64,000 nucleotides of DNA from Schistocerca nitens. Its lineage: Eukaryota > Arthropoda > Insecta > Orthoptera > Acrididae. Shown here in pieces: positions 20,083 through 29,859 of the stretch. Location of the stretch: the NCBI RefSeq assembly GCF_023898315.1, contig NC_064615.1:7202501-7266500 (forward strand), read 5' to 3'. Each line of letters opens with the position of its first letter. Position 1 is the first letter of the stretch. The notes beneath the pieces were generated by a model. That model ran no database searches. It was not told the origin of the DNA and saw only the letters and a list, made by a program, of their open reading frames with translations. The position numbers and the translations under genes are program-made.

Positions 20083-21345
20083 ATTGAGCACGCCATTATG
20101 GTATTTGTGTACTGGTTACGTAATGGAAAAGCTCTTGTTGCTTGTAGAGAGTATGGTAGACGAATTCCTAACAACAGAGTAACAGATCCCGAAGTCTTTG
20201 ATGTCAGTACCGCCATTAGACTGTTTTTTTTATTTACAGTGTTTTAATGTTATACAGTGCGTAAGATGACATACTGTAGTATTTAAAATACGAAAAATTT
20301 GTAACAGGAATTTCTTTGACCAAGACAATTTGACACTTAACCAACTGTCATTCACTCAAGACTGTACACTCAGTGTTAAAACAAAGCAAAAAGGTTTCAC
20401 CTGAAATACTGACCCTTAGACAATGTGTCTAATAGTGTAGTTTAAATACGACAGTATGACATCTTAGGCACTGTATAACATTAAAATACATGTTAATTGC
20501 CCTTTAAAGCCGATATAATGATCGTGTAAATGTAACACTGCAAATAAAAAACAGTGTAATGGCGGTAAATATATTATGAGTGTGGCCCCACATTATGAAA
20601 AAATTATTAGATCCAGAAGTCTTCACTGACTGCTACATAAGACTGGTGCGGGACACAGCAGTCCCACCAGAACCCGCGAACGAACAGATCGTGTATGGAG
20701 CAGATAACATTAATCAGTTGGTAGAACGTAGTGTTTCAACAGCATACGCAGAATTTCCACAGCTACTGGTCTTCTACGTAGAAGAATACGGCAAACATTA
20801 GGCTTTCGACACCTCCGACAAGGAGATAGTGGCAGCCGATTGGAATTCCGTCGTTGTTTACTGATGAATCCACGTTTACTCGTGAGAGAATCATAACACG
20901 CGTTGCTCACATTGATGATCTGATTAAAACACAATGCGTGCATGGAAACTAATTTTCAAGAACCCACCTCTGTAATGTGTATTGTGGTAAGACCATAAGT
21001 TGATTAGGCCTGTCGTGTTACCGCATCGTCTTGCTGCACCCCGTGATCTAGACGTTCTTGAGAGGGAGTATCCAGCATACCTGAAGAGGGCCCTTTGGCT
21101 ACAAGGATGGGTATGTTCCGCTAGCGTGACGGGGTCGTTGACATTCTAGTCATCAGATTATATCATCTAATCCATAAGTTCTGGGAAGATTGGTTGGCAG
21201 AAATGGTCACATTTCTGCTCCACCAAGACTCCCGGATCTTACCCATTGGATTTTTGTCGGTGGGGTGGCTGAAAGTCGATGTTTGGAAAGAAAAACGCAA
21301 GACATGTAGTGATCGTTCGGATCTGCCACTGCCCACAGAATAGCT
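20083..21345 (+). pseudogene. IS630/mariner-type transposase, heavily decayed, split by a MITE
   Basis: Plus-strand remnant of a transposase family common in insects. The start near 20,098 reads VFVYWLRNGKALVACREYGR and RIPNNRVTDPEVFDV, the usual N-terminus of this group. A 360-bp MITE then interrupts it. After it come PEVFTDCYIRLVRDTAVPPE and, near 20,855, FTDESTFTRERIITRVAHID with the first catalytic Asp. Near 21,220 a block resembling SAPPRLPDLTHWIF stands where the third catalytic residue should be (usual form PPRSPDLTP). There are many stops and frameshifts. Confidence 0.7.
20208..20567. mobile_element. MITE with long inverted ends, inside a transposase pseudogene
   Basis: A 360-bp hairpin-forming element. 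The left end TACCGCCATTAGACTGTTTT and the right end (reverse-complemented, TACCGCCATTACACTGTTTT) match at 19 of 20 bases. The pairing resumes further in, where AATGTTATACAGTGCGTAAG (left) matches AATGTTATACAGTGCCTAAG from the right arm. It encodes nothing. Flanking TA may be its target duplication. Confidence 0.9.
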
Positions 21346-21476
21346 ACACTGGGGAACTCAATCATTTAGATTTATTTAACGCCTTATGTCAGTGGTTTTT
21401 GTGGTATAGTCTACCGGCTGTATCTCTGTAAGCAATAGAAAGCGGACACGGTATATGGAACATTTTACTGGAATCA
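21346..21476. other. Short spacer
   Basis: Nothing recognised between the transposase remnant and the next Tc1 element. Confidence 0.4.
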
Positions 21477-22344
21477 GTCTACTGTGAGGTAACGAAAGTC
21501 ATGTAACAGCGATATGCACAAGTGGCTGTAGTATCGCGTAGACAAGGCATAAAAGGGCAGTGCATTGACGAAGCTGCATTTGAATTCAGGTGGTTTATGT
21601 GAAAAGTTTCCGATGTCATTATGGCAGGAAGACCGGAAATTAACAGACTCTGAATGCGGAATGCTGGGTTGGAGCTAGACGCATGGGACATTCCATTTCG
21701 GAAATCGTTACGGAACTCAATATGCCGGCACTCCGGCATCTAATGTGTCAAGAGTGTGCCGAGGATACAAAAGTTCAGGCATTACCTTTCTTCACGGACG
21801 ACGCAGTGGTCAAGGGCCTTCAGCTGACGACCGAGGACAGCGGCATCTGCGTGGACTTTTCAGTGCTAATAGACGGGAAAACTGCGCGAAACAACTGCAG
21901 AAACCAAAAAGGGACGTATGATGAGTGTATCCGTTAGGACAGTGCGGCGAAATTTGGCGTTCATTGGCTGTGGGAGCAGCCGACCGACGAGAGTGCCTTT
22001 GCTAACGACACAACATCGCCTGCAGCGCCTCTCCTGGGCTGGTGACCCTATCGGTTGGACCCTAGACGACTGGAAAACCCACGACTCCCGACTTCAGCTA
22101 GTGAGACCTGATGCTAGGATTCGAGTGTGGCGCAGACCCTACGAAACCACAGACTCACGTTCTCAACACGGCACTGTACAAGCACTGTACAATTCACGTG
22201 GAATGGTTCGGCCCTCTTGTCCCACTGAATCGATCTTTGACTGGAAATGTTTACGCTCGGCTACTTAGAGGTCATTTGCAAGCATTCATGGGCTTCATGT
22301 TCCAAAACGACAATGGAATATTTATGGATGACCATGCGCCATGT

Positions 22345-22548
22345 GCCAGCCGTGTGGCCGAGCGGTTCTAGGCGCCACAGTCTGGAGCCGAACGACCGCT
22401 ACGGTCGCAGGTTCGAATCCTGCCTCAGGCACGGATGTGTGTGATGTCCTTAGGTTAGTTAGGTTTAAGTAGTTATACGTTCTAGGGGACTGATGACCAC
22501 AGATGTTAAGTCCCATAGTGCTCAGAGCTATTTTAACCATTTTTTTGA
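22345..22548 (+). mobile_element. SINE family A inserted in a Tc1 element
   Basis: A box TGGCCGAGCGG and B box GGTTCGAATCC are both intact, and the tail is AACCATTTTTTTG. A 14-bp target duplication ACCATGCGCCATGT flanks it (22,331-22,344 and 22,549-22,562). Confidence 0.95.
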
Positions 22549-22774
22549 ACCATGCGCCATGTCACCAGGTCACAACTGTCCGCAATTGGTTTTAAGAAAC
22601 ATCTGAACAGTTCGAGTGAATCATATGGCCACCCAAATCGCCCGACATAAATCCCATCGAATATTTACGAGACCTAATCGAGAAGTCGGTTTGTGGACAA
22701 AATCCTGCATCGGCAACACTTTCACCGTTAATAAGAGCTATAGAGGCAGCCTGGTTCAATAGCTCTGCATGGGA

Positions 22775-22939
22775 TTAGAATGAAGGTCAGCGTTGGCCGT
22801 AATATTGACGGTTTATTGACAGCAAAATCGATTTTCAGTCACATAGTGATCATATTCAGTGCTGTAGTGTACAAATTAAACTCATAGGCACTGGTGTCAA
22901 ATTATTATCAGTAACCAAAGCTATGAAACGATCCCCGAT
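22775..22939. mobile_element. 165-bp insertion with 12-bp target duplication
   Basis: Bounded by CTCTGCATGGGA at 22,763-22,774 and 22,940-22,951. The interrupted Tc1 sequence continues smoothly across the two copies. The insert encodes nothing and has no inverted ends that I can see. The duplication length suggests a retroposed fragment (LINE, SINE or Penelope type). Confidence 0.8.
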
Positions 22940-23062
22940 CTCTGCATGGGACTTCCAACGACTTGTTGAGCCCTTGCCAAGGCGAGTTGCTGCACTGCGC
23001 CGGTAAATGGAGATCCGATGAGGTATTAGGAAGCAGCCCATGACATTGGTTACCTCAGTGTT

Positions 23063-23323
23063 TCCTCTCACTTCCCGTTCCACCTGACACACCCTGCATA
23101 AGAACACCTCGTTTGTTGCAAGCAGCCTCTTTACCCTGACAGCTAGTTGTCCACGAAGCACTATACACTGCAGTACATTGGCTGTGACATGGTACTGCGA
23201 CAGTGTTCTCTTCCACACAGCATTCACTCAGCGGTGATAGTGCTCTGTAAGCAACTTGGAAATTTGTGGTAAGGTCAAGATTTGGCTCAAACAGCAACTG
23301 TTGAAATTCTTCACGGTAAATGG
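23063..23323. other. No recognisable feature
   Basis: Spacer between the Tc1 element and the hairpin element. No family recognised. Confidence 0.4.
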
Positions 23324-23420
23324 TAACAGCCAAACAGTTGCAGGATAAAGATTTATAAAAATCCTTGACCAGAGTTGTTTTATGTATCTCCACTGCAGGA
23401 TGTGACTTTAGTGTATTTTA

Positions 23421-23464
23421 CTTCTGATGACGGTATATTTAGATATACCGAAACCGTGGTCAAG
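23421..23464 (+). ncRNA. Hammerhead-ribozyme-like fold, second family
   Basis: Stem I is CTT (23,421-23,423) with AAG (23,462-23,464), three pairs, then a mismatch. CTGATGA is at 23,424-23,430, followed by one extra C. Stem II is GGTATAT (23,432-23,438) with ATATACC (23,443-23,449), loop TTAG. GAAA is at 23,450-23,453. Stem III is ACC with GGT, loop GT (23,453-23,460), followed by C23,461 as the predicted cleavage position. The stem II sequence differs from the 8038 copy while all pairings are kept, which argues for structure and not chance. The weak stem I lowers confidence in activity. Confidence 0.68.
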
Positions 23465-23479
23465 AATTTTAATAAATCT

Positions 23480-23738
23480 TGTAAGTAGGCTGTTTAGGTT
23501 TTTTTATTGGTAACGCCACCTCTGTATGAAAATCATTGGCTGTGCTGTGTGCAGTCTGTGGCTGCTTTGCATTGTTGTAATACTCGCCATTGTAGTGTTA
23601 GGCAGCTGGCTGTGAACAGCGTGTAGCGTTGCTCAGTTGGAGGTGAGTCGCCAGCAGTGGTGGATGTGGGGAGAGAGATGGCGGAGTTTTGTAATTTGTC
23701 ATGAACTGCTATATTTATATATGATGATATCAAGATCG
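23480..23738 (+). repeat. Truncated 5' LTR of Gypsy-C
   Basis: Matches 25,656 onward with small differences (for example GGTAACGCC against GGTAGCGCC) and breaks off after GATGATATCAAG. Confidence 0.88.
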
Positions 23739-25655
23739 AGTCAATAAGAAATTTATGATCTACTTCCAAGAAAACGAGGGCACATAAATAGACATTTCCC
23801 TTCACAGGAATTGCATAAATAATTTCTTTACGATTTGGTAACTTATCTGCTAGTGTAAGTTCTCGTGATGCATCACTCTAGTGTTAAGATGTGACATAGG
23901 TAGTAGACATGGCCATTTTTAGTGTAATACTTTTTCTGCTTGAACTTTGTCATGTTTAGGTATAAGTTATGCTGTTTGCCAGGCATAGTGCTACTGAATT
24001 TTAATTTGTGTTACTCTGCTAAGCCAGATTTATTTTCCTTGTTTGCTGCACATTGCCTTACATTAGTTGTAATATTGCAATTGCTTCGCTAATTTCTAAA
24101 ATGCTGCTTCCTTTGCAAATCTGCACCTTTTTGTCATTGCTGTTTGCGTTAATTGTTTTATGTGCTGCTGCATTGCCTCGTCCCTTAGTTTAGCATCTGA
24201 GCTCAGTAGATTTAAGTTAGCTTAAGAGGGGGTAGACTATATAAGAAACTAGTTGTGATGAATGGAAAGAAATGCATTGAAGGTATATGAAAACGTTTTG
24301 GGCCAAAATGAGTATTGTACAATGATCCGTAATTATTTTGAAAGAAATATGAACAGAGTAGAGAAAGCAGGTATTGATAGGACTTTTTGGAAATAATGAG
24401 GAACGAAGGGAGATCTCCGAGAAGTAAAGAAAGTTTTGTTTGCAAAATACTGCAGTAAAAGAAACCCTGTCCTTTCCTTGTGTTATCCCACTATGTGTTT
24501 GTGTACCCATGTGTATTTGTTTTCTTTCTGTCTCTGTGTACTGTTTCATAGAATTTTTTTCCTCTTCTAATACTAAGCTACATTCACTATGATGAGGAAT
24601 ACTGTTATCCTCAAATATAATTTGCATTAATAATATGTTATTTTCTTTGTAAAGATGTTTAGACATTATTTATTCTGTTTTGTTTTAATGCTCATGTGTG
24701 AAGTTGATGTTTCAAAATTTATTCTGATCTTTATGTATGTACTTATGTCATTATTTTTGTAACACTGATGTATATGTTTATTTCTATTCTATTGTAAAAC
24801 CTGTACTACAAATGTTAGCTGTATTGTTATGTTCTTTAATTATGTATTTTGTACCTTTGTAATTGTATTTTTCTGTTATAAAATTGTAATTGACACCAGG
24901 TCATCAAATTAAGTAACTTGTAAGTTACATTTCACTGCACACGTTTCTATTGGTCATAGTATATGGACAATATGTGAGAAGTAGGGACTGTTAGTGTTTG
25001 CACGTGTGTTAATAATTCAGCAAGGGACTGGTTAACAGCATTGCTGGTTCTCAGGAGAATTCAAAAACTTTGTGAGTGCACAAGTGGTGGTTTATGGACT
25101 TGCTCTATTATCCGCAAGACTCTTCAGTGGTGATTGTGCACCTGCATAGTCACAACAGATGGCTGCTGGCCATCTCTACAAGGACTACAGTGGCTCTGCA
25201 TCTTTGGTGGCCCACCAACACCGTAATCTCTACCAGGACTACAGTGGGTCTGCTCTGTGATGACCTACCCACCAATACTGGTCAAAACTTCGACTGACTC
25301 CGCTGTGGGTTTGCTCTGTTGTGGCCCATTACCTGTCAGCATGTCAAGAGTCAGCACTGTCTTTCTGTTGGAAGGACAACGCTACTTCTTCAAGACTGCA
25401 TGGAAATCCACTACTTCCGTGTGCATTTTCTTTTACTGCTCAGACTTTGAGAAAAACACTGCAATGTGATGAAAGATCAGGACTGTCTTTATGGACTGTG
25501 AGAAAATTTTAGGTTTTGACCAACATTGTATCAATAAGTGTGTGCATTTGATTTCTTTGTTATTGTAATTACGATTATGAAAAATTTTAACAAATATGTA
25601 TTGGCCAGTGCCCAGAAAAAAATTGTAAAATTTTTTGTGGGTAGCATGGGGGCTA
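23739..25655 (+). other. Interior of Gypsy-C, non-coding
   Basis: About 1.9 kb, T-rich and C-poor. The longest frames are around 70-150 residues and resemble nothing. A short block near 25,130-25,280 repeats CTACAAGGACTACAGTGG-like units two or three times. The 3' edge is the polypurine tract before the LTR. Confidence 0.6.
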
Positions 25656-26204
25656 TGTAAGTAGGCTGTTTAGGTTTTTTTATTGGTAGCGCCACCTCTG
25701 TATGAAAATCACTGGCTGTGCTGTGTGCAGTCTGTGGCTGCTTTGCATTGTTGTAATACTCGCCATTGTAGTGTTAGGCAGCTGGCTGTGAACAGCGCGT
25801 AGCGTTGCGCAGTTGGAGGTGAGCCGCCAGCAGTGGTGGATGTGGGGAGAGAGATGGCGGAGTTTTGAAATTTGTCATGAACTGCTATATATATGATGAT
25901 ATCAAGGTAAATACATTGTTTGTTCTCTATTAATATCTTTCATTTGCTAACTATCCCTATCAGTAGTTAGTGCCTTCCATAGTTTGTATCTTTTATTTAG
26001 CTGGCAGTAGTGGCGCTCGCTGTATTGCAGTAGCTTGAGCAGCGAAGATTTTTGTGAGGTAAGTGATTTGTGAAAGGTATAGTTTAATGTTAGTCAGGGC
26101 CATTCTTTTGTAGGGAATCTTGAAAGTCAGATTGCGTTGCGCTAAAAAATACTGTGTGTCAGGTTAAGCACAGTCTAGTAAAATTGGTCAAAGGGGAAGT
26201 TTCA
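25656..26204 (+). repeat. 3' LTR of Gypsy-C, 549 bp
   Basis: Begins TGTAAGTAGG directly after the purine tract and ends TTTCA before the ATCT duplication. From memory, near copies occur at high number in Schistocerca. Confidence 0.88.
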
Positions 26205-26233
26205 ATCTTTATCCTGCAACTGTTTGGCTGTTA

Positions 26234-26440
26234 TCAAAATGTTCAAATGTGTGTAAAATCTTATGGGACTTATGGTCATCAGTCCCTATGCTTACACACT
26301 ACTTAATCAAACTTACACTAAAGATAACACACACACCCATGCCCGGGGGAGGACTGGAACCTCCGACGGAGGGAGCCGCGCAGACCGCGACAAAACGCCT
26401 AAGACCTTGCGGCTACCTCGCGCGGCGCACTGTAAGCGAT
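26234..26440 (-). mobile_element. SINE, divergent family-A relative
   Basis: Reverse-strand tRNA-like SINE. It begins TCAAAATGTTCAAATGTGTG and ends at a tRNA-like head near GCGGCTACCTCGCGCGGC. The B-box region reads GGACTGGAACCTCCGAC on the plus strand, unlike the standard family-A box, so this is a distinct subfamily. Confidence 0.82.
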
Positions 26441-26994
26441 GAACGTGCCGTATGAAACTTTCACTGTTTCCTGAGATGAAACAATGTCACGAAGAGTTCA
26501 AAGGCTACCGCGCACTTGCTACGACCTTTGCACTTTGTCTGCGTAATATGTTCCCTTATGTTGGCATGATAGCTGCCGCTACTATTTGTCTCCTCATGTT
26601 TTTTCGGACGTTTTGCCTACGGAAAATGGTCGGATCTCTTTGTTCCATGGTGACTAGCTCTCTTAGAGCGTCGACAATTGTCTGGTCTTCGATACCACAG
26701 TGCTGCTTCGCCCATCACAGCTAGTCGCAGCGGTGTAGACGTGTAGTTCGTTCTGCGACGGCGTACACCAAGTACGTGTTAATACATTAGCTGCATGATT
26801 CGGTACGAGTATCAACGCTGATCGCCAGTCTCACAGAATAATTATTGTGTTCCCATCTAAGTCGGCGGCAAAACTCAACCACTGTTACACTGAGCTGCAA
26901 GTTGCCACTTTATCGTGATGTATGATATACCAACGCCGTCTAGAGTACGTAGCCGATCTGCGTGGAGACGATGGAGGCGATGATGATGTTTGTA

Positions 26995-27038
<44 letters not shown>

Positions 27039-27044
27039 TGTACA
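26441..27044. other. No recognised gene; GT microsatellite at the right
   Basis: A moderately GC-balanced stretch with a 90-residue open frame (26,452-26,724) of no known family. It ends in a run of GT units at about 26,992-27,038. Confidence 0.4.
26992..27038 (+). repeat. GT microsatellite
   Basis: About 20 GT units with one CGTG interruption near the left end. Confidence 0.9.
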
Positions 27045-27301
27045 CTAAAAACGAAACATCATCAAGGAGTTGTGCGACATGAATGAAAGTTGGTAGACGT
27101 GTTTTATATATCTGGAAGATGATGTCTGTCGAGATTTCAGACTAGTCGCATAAGTCAGCTACCAGCACCGCTACGACGACGCACATCAGGTATGCCTTAA
27201 ACACACGCTGTAACGGTCGCAAGCGTCAGTTATCTTTCAGAGTGGACGTGGTGACTACATGTTACTCAAGAATGCGTTTAAGGCGAAACAGTGTCCATTA
27301 T

Positions 27302-28443
27302 TTATTTATTTATTTATTGATTTATTTAACCTGGCAAGATTAGGGCCATCAGGCCCTCTCTTACATCTAACCAGGCATTCTACTTATTTTACATTCATAT
27401 GTTTTAGTAGGCATGTTAAACTACATCTAGTACAAAAAGTGAAATAAACAATTACAAAGGTACACCTGGAAAAATACATACATATAGAGTTTATATTCGT
27501 AGATCATAAGTACTGTTATAATTAGACACTATTGAAGAGACAGATTTTAGATAGGAGTGCTGGGAGCAGGGAGTATGAGGGAGACTGATGGTGAAGAGAG
27601 GAGAAGAATAGAGAGACATGATGAAACATAATTAAGGAAATATAAAGGAAATGAAGATTGCGTGGCTAATAGAGATAGATGAAGAAGAAGGCATCTCAGG
27701 AGCAAGATAGCTTTGCTATTTGACAGATGAGGGGATTGCCCTTGTACATTAATTTTGTGGAGAACTTTATGAGGATGATAGTAGGAAATACTTCAACTTC
27801 TTCTTAAAAGCAGCAGGAGATTGAATTTTGCGGAAGGTAAGGGGCAGTTTGTTCCAGAGGCGGACAGAGGCAACTGAGAAGGAGTTTGCAAAAGATTTTG
27901 TTTTGTGAGTGGGCACAGTTAGAATACCAAATAAGAGTGACCTCGTGTTTCGATAATGATGACATGACAGGTTTTTAATCTCTGAAGCAAGGTACTGGGG
28001 TGCTTGCGCGACGAGGAGTCGGTGGAGTAGACACAGAGTGTGGTAGTCACGCAATTTGTCCGGCCGCAGCCACCCTAGCTCGGAGTATGAAGCACTAACA
28101 TGATCGTATCGGCGAATGTTGCAGGTGTAACGCACACAGGCATTCATGGTTAGCTCTAGCCGTCTTTTGTTTTCACTACTCATGCCTTGTTGAATCACAT
28201 CACAATAGTGGAGGTTCGGTAGAACGAGTGCTTGCACGAGCTGGCGTTTCAAGTCCTGTGGAAATATGTTCCGAAACTTTTTGAGAGCATAGAGACAAGC
28301 AGACGTCTTTCGGCACACTGCGACCGTATTCTCCGCCCAGTTGAGATGCTCATCCAAAGTTACACCCAAGTTCTTCACTGTTTTCTAAAATGGTATTGGA
28401 GTACCGTCGAGCAGAATAAGAGGTAGCCGTTCGCGGAAATTAT
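27302..28443 (-). mobile_element. LINE, 5'-truncated, minus strand, AATA-type tail
   Basis: A jockey/CR1-like non-LTR element. The 203-residue frame 27,767-28,378 is the C-terminal part of a reverse transcriptase protein: MKNLGVTLDEHLNWAENT, then LVQALVLPNLHYCDVI and SFSVASVRLWNKLPLTFRK, ending in FKKKLKYFLL. The 3' tail at the left is TTTATTTATTTATTTATT (AAATA units on the coding strand). GTCCATTAT occurs at 27,293-27,301 and again at 28,661-28,669, as expected if LINE and SINE together were bounded by one target duplication. Confidence 0.87.
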
Positions 28444-28445
28444 CG

Positions 28446-28645
28446 CCGGCCCCAGTGGCCGAGCGGTTCTAGGCGCTTCAGTCTGGAACCGCGTTACTGC
28501 TACGGTCGCAGGTTCGAATCCTGCCTCGGGCACGGATGTGTGTGATGTCCTTAGGTTAGTTAGGTTTAATTAGTTCTAAGTTGTAGGCGACTGATGACCT
28601 CAGAAGTTAAGTCGCATAGTGCCCAGAGCCATTTGAACCATTTTT
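28446..28645 (+). mobile_element. SINE family A
   Basis: GCCGGCCCCAGTGGCCGAGC at the start, B box GGTTCGAATCC, tail GAACCATTTTTTG. It lies at the 5' end of the LINE and within the same GTCCATTAT duplication. Confidence 0.93.
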
Positions 28646-29859
28646 TGAACCATTTGAAGAGTCCATTATCAACACCTCACTGAGTTTGAAAGAGGTCGAG
28701 AAATAGTCCCGCGAGAAGCTGGTTGTTCCTTCTGCGATACTGCAGAAAGAATTCGAGGGAATGCAGCCACAGTACGTGACTGCAGACGGCGGTGGTCACT
28801 GGAGTGTTCGCTCGCAAGAAGACCGGGCTCCAGACGGCCACTTGGCAGTACCGAGGGCGAAGACCGTCGTGTTCGGCGTATGGCTCTGTCGTATCGCACT
28901 GCATCTGCGGCAGAATTTGAGCAGCAGTTCGCACCTCAGTGACTCAACGAACTGCTACAAATCGATTACTTAAAGGACAGCTCCGAGCCAGACGCCTTGT
29001 AGCATGCGTTCCACTGACCCCCAGCCACCGCCATTTGAGACTTCATCGATGTCAAGCGAGACCTCACTGGATGGAGGGTAGGGTGGAGGTCTGTCGTGTT
29101 CTCTGATGAAAGCTGATTCTGGCTCGGTGCCGGTGATGGCGCGTGCTGGTTAGAAGGATGCCTTAGATGGGTGCCAGCTGAGGACCTGCATGCAAGCTGT
29201 CTGTGTACTGGACGCACTGGACCTACACCTGGAGTTATGGTCTGGGGAGCGGTTTCATATGATAGCAGGAGCACTTTCGCCGTTCTCCCACGCCCCTTGA
29301 CTGCAAAAATGTACGCCAGTCTGGTGATTCGAGCTACTGTGTTGCCATTCATGAACATCATTCCAATAGGAAAACACTCGCCCACTTGCCGCCTTTGTAA
29401 CCCATCTTGCTCTCCAGAGTGTCGACAAGTTCCCTTTTCCTACTCCATTTCCTGATCTGTCTCCAGCTGAGCACATACCGGGCATCATCGGACAACTCCA
29501 GCGGCATCCACAAAGAGCGTCAACCAACCAGTTATTGACCGACCAACTGCAACAGGCATGGCACTCCATCATACAAACTGACGTCTGGAACCTGTATAAC
29601 ATATTGCATGCACGTTTCCACGCTAGCATCCAACATTCTTGCGGTTACCCCCGTTATTAATGTACCAGAATTTCACACTTACAATGGCTTATCTCCCTCT
29701 TACATTAACCTGTGATCTTGCAATGTTAATCATTTAAATGTCTTACCTAGACAAATGTATTCCAGAAATTTCATTACTCCACATTAATTATTTTTTGGTG
29801 AATATCTGTCTTCTGATTTCTGTGAAGCAGCAGCGACAAATTCTTCTCCTGTTACAGCC

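Larger units (their letters stand above)
21477..23062 (+). mobile_element. Tc1-like transposon, dead, with two nested insertions
   Basis: Both ends are present as imperfect inverted repeats (left ACTGTGAGGTAACGAAAGTC, right complement ACTGAGGTAACCAATGTCAT). The transposase frame is broken. The best piece, 21,918-22,268, reads SVRTVRRNLAFIGCGSSRPT, then GWTLDDWKTHDSRLQLVR. Relatives have WSDESRFQLVR at that point, so the first catalytic Asp region has been deleted. A family-A SINE sits at 22,345 and a 165-bp insertion at 22,775. I recognise the family from orthopteran sequence. Confidence 0.85.
23480..26204 (+). mobile_element. Non-autonomous LTR retrotransposon (Gypsy-C) with truncated 5' LTR
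   Basis: The element starts TGTAAGTAGGCTGTTTAGGT and ends GGGAAGTTTCA, giving the usual TG and CA ends. The 4-bp duplication ATCT flanks it (23,476-23,479 and 26,205-26,208). The 3' LTR is full length. The 5' LTR matches it only to about 23,738 and then jumps into internal sequence, so the rest of that LTR and the primer-binding site are deleted. A purine-rich tract (GGGTAGCATGGGGGC) precedes the 3' LTR. The 1.9-kb interior has no open frame of note and is poor in C on this strand. It cannot code for its own movement. Confidence 0.85.
23324..26233. mobile_element. Small hairpin element with a hammerhead-like fold, split by an LTR element
   Basis: With the LTR element at 23,480-26,204 set aside, the flanks form one unit of about 180 bp with inverted ends of about 49 bp. 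The left end TAACAGCCAAACAGTTGCAG (23,324) pairs with the right end, CTGCAACTGTTTGGCTGTTA (to 26,233). The pairing continues through GGATAAAGATTTAT and, after minor mismatches, to CTTGACCA at 23,371, which pairs with TGGTCAAG at 23,457. The middle holds the hammerhead-like fold. It parallels the large palindrome at 6344-8138: inverted ends, no protein, and a hammerhead close to one end. Confidence 0.75.
27045..29810 (+). mobile_element. Old Tc1-like transposon split by a LINE-plus-SINE insertion
   Basis: Two separated parts of one Tc1 family copy that I recognise from orthopteran sequence. The left piece is 27,045-27,301, starting near CACTAAAAACGAAACATCAT. The right piece is 28,670 to about 29,810. 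The right piece retains diagnostic stretches, including ACCTACACCTGGAGTTATGG (the GVMVWG region) and, near 29,100, TCTGATGAAAGCTGATTCTG (the SDESWF block with the first catalytic Asp; Trp is now a stop). The region of the third acid near 29,450 is frameshifted. No frame is intact. Confidence 0.72.
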
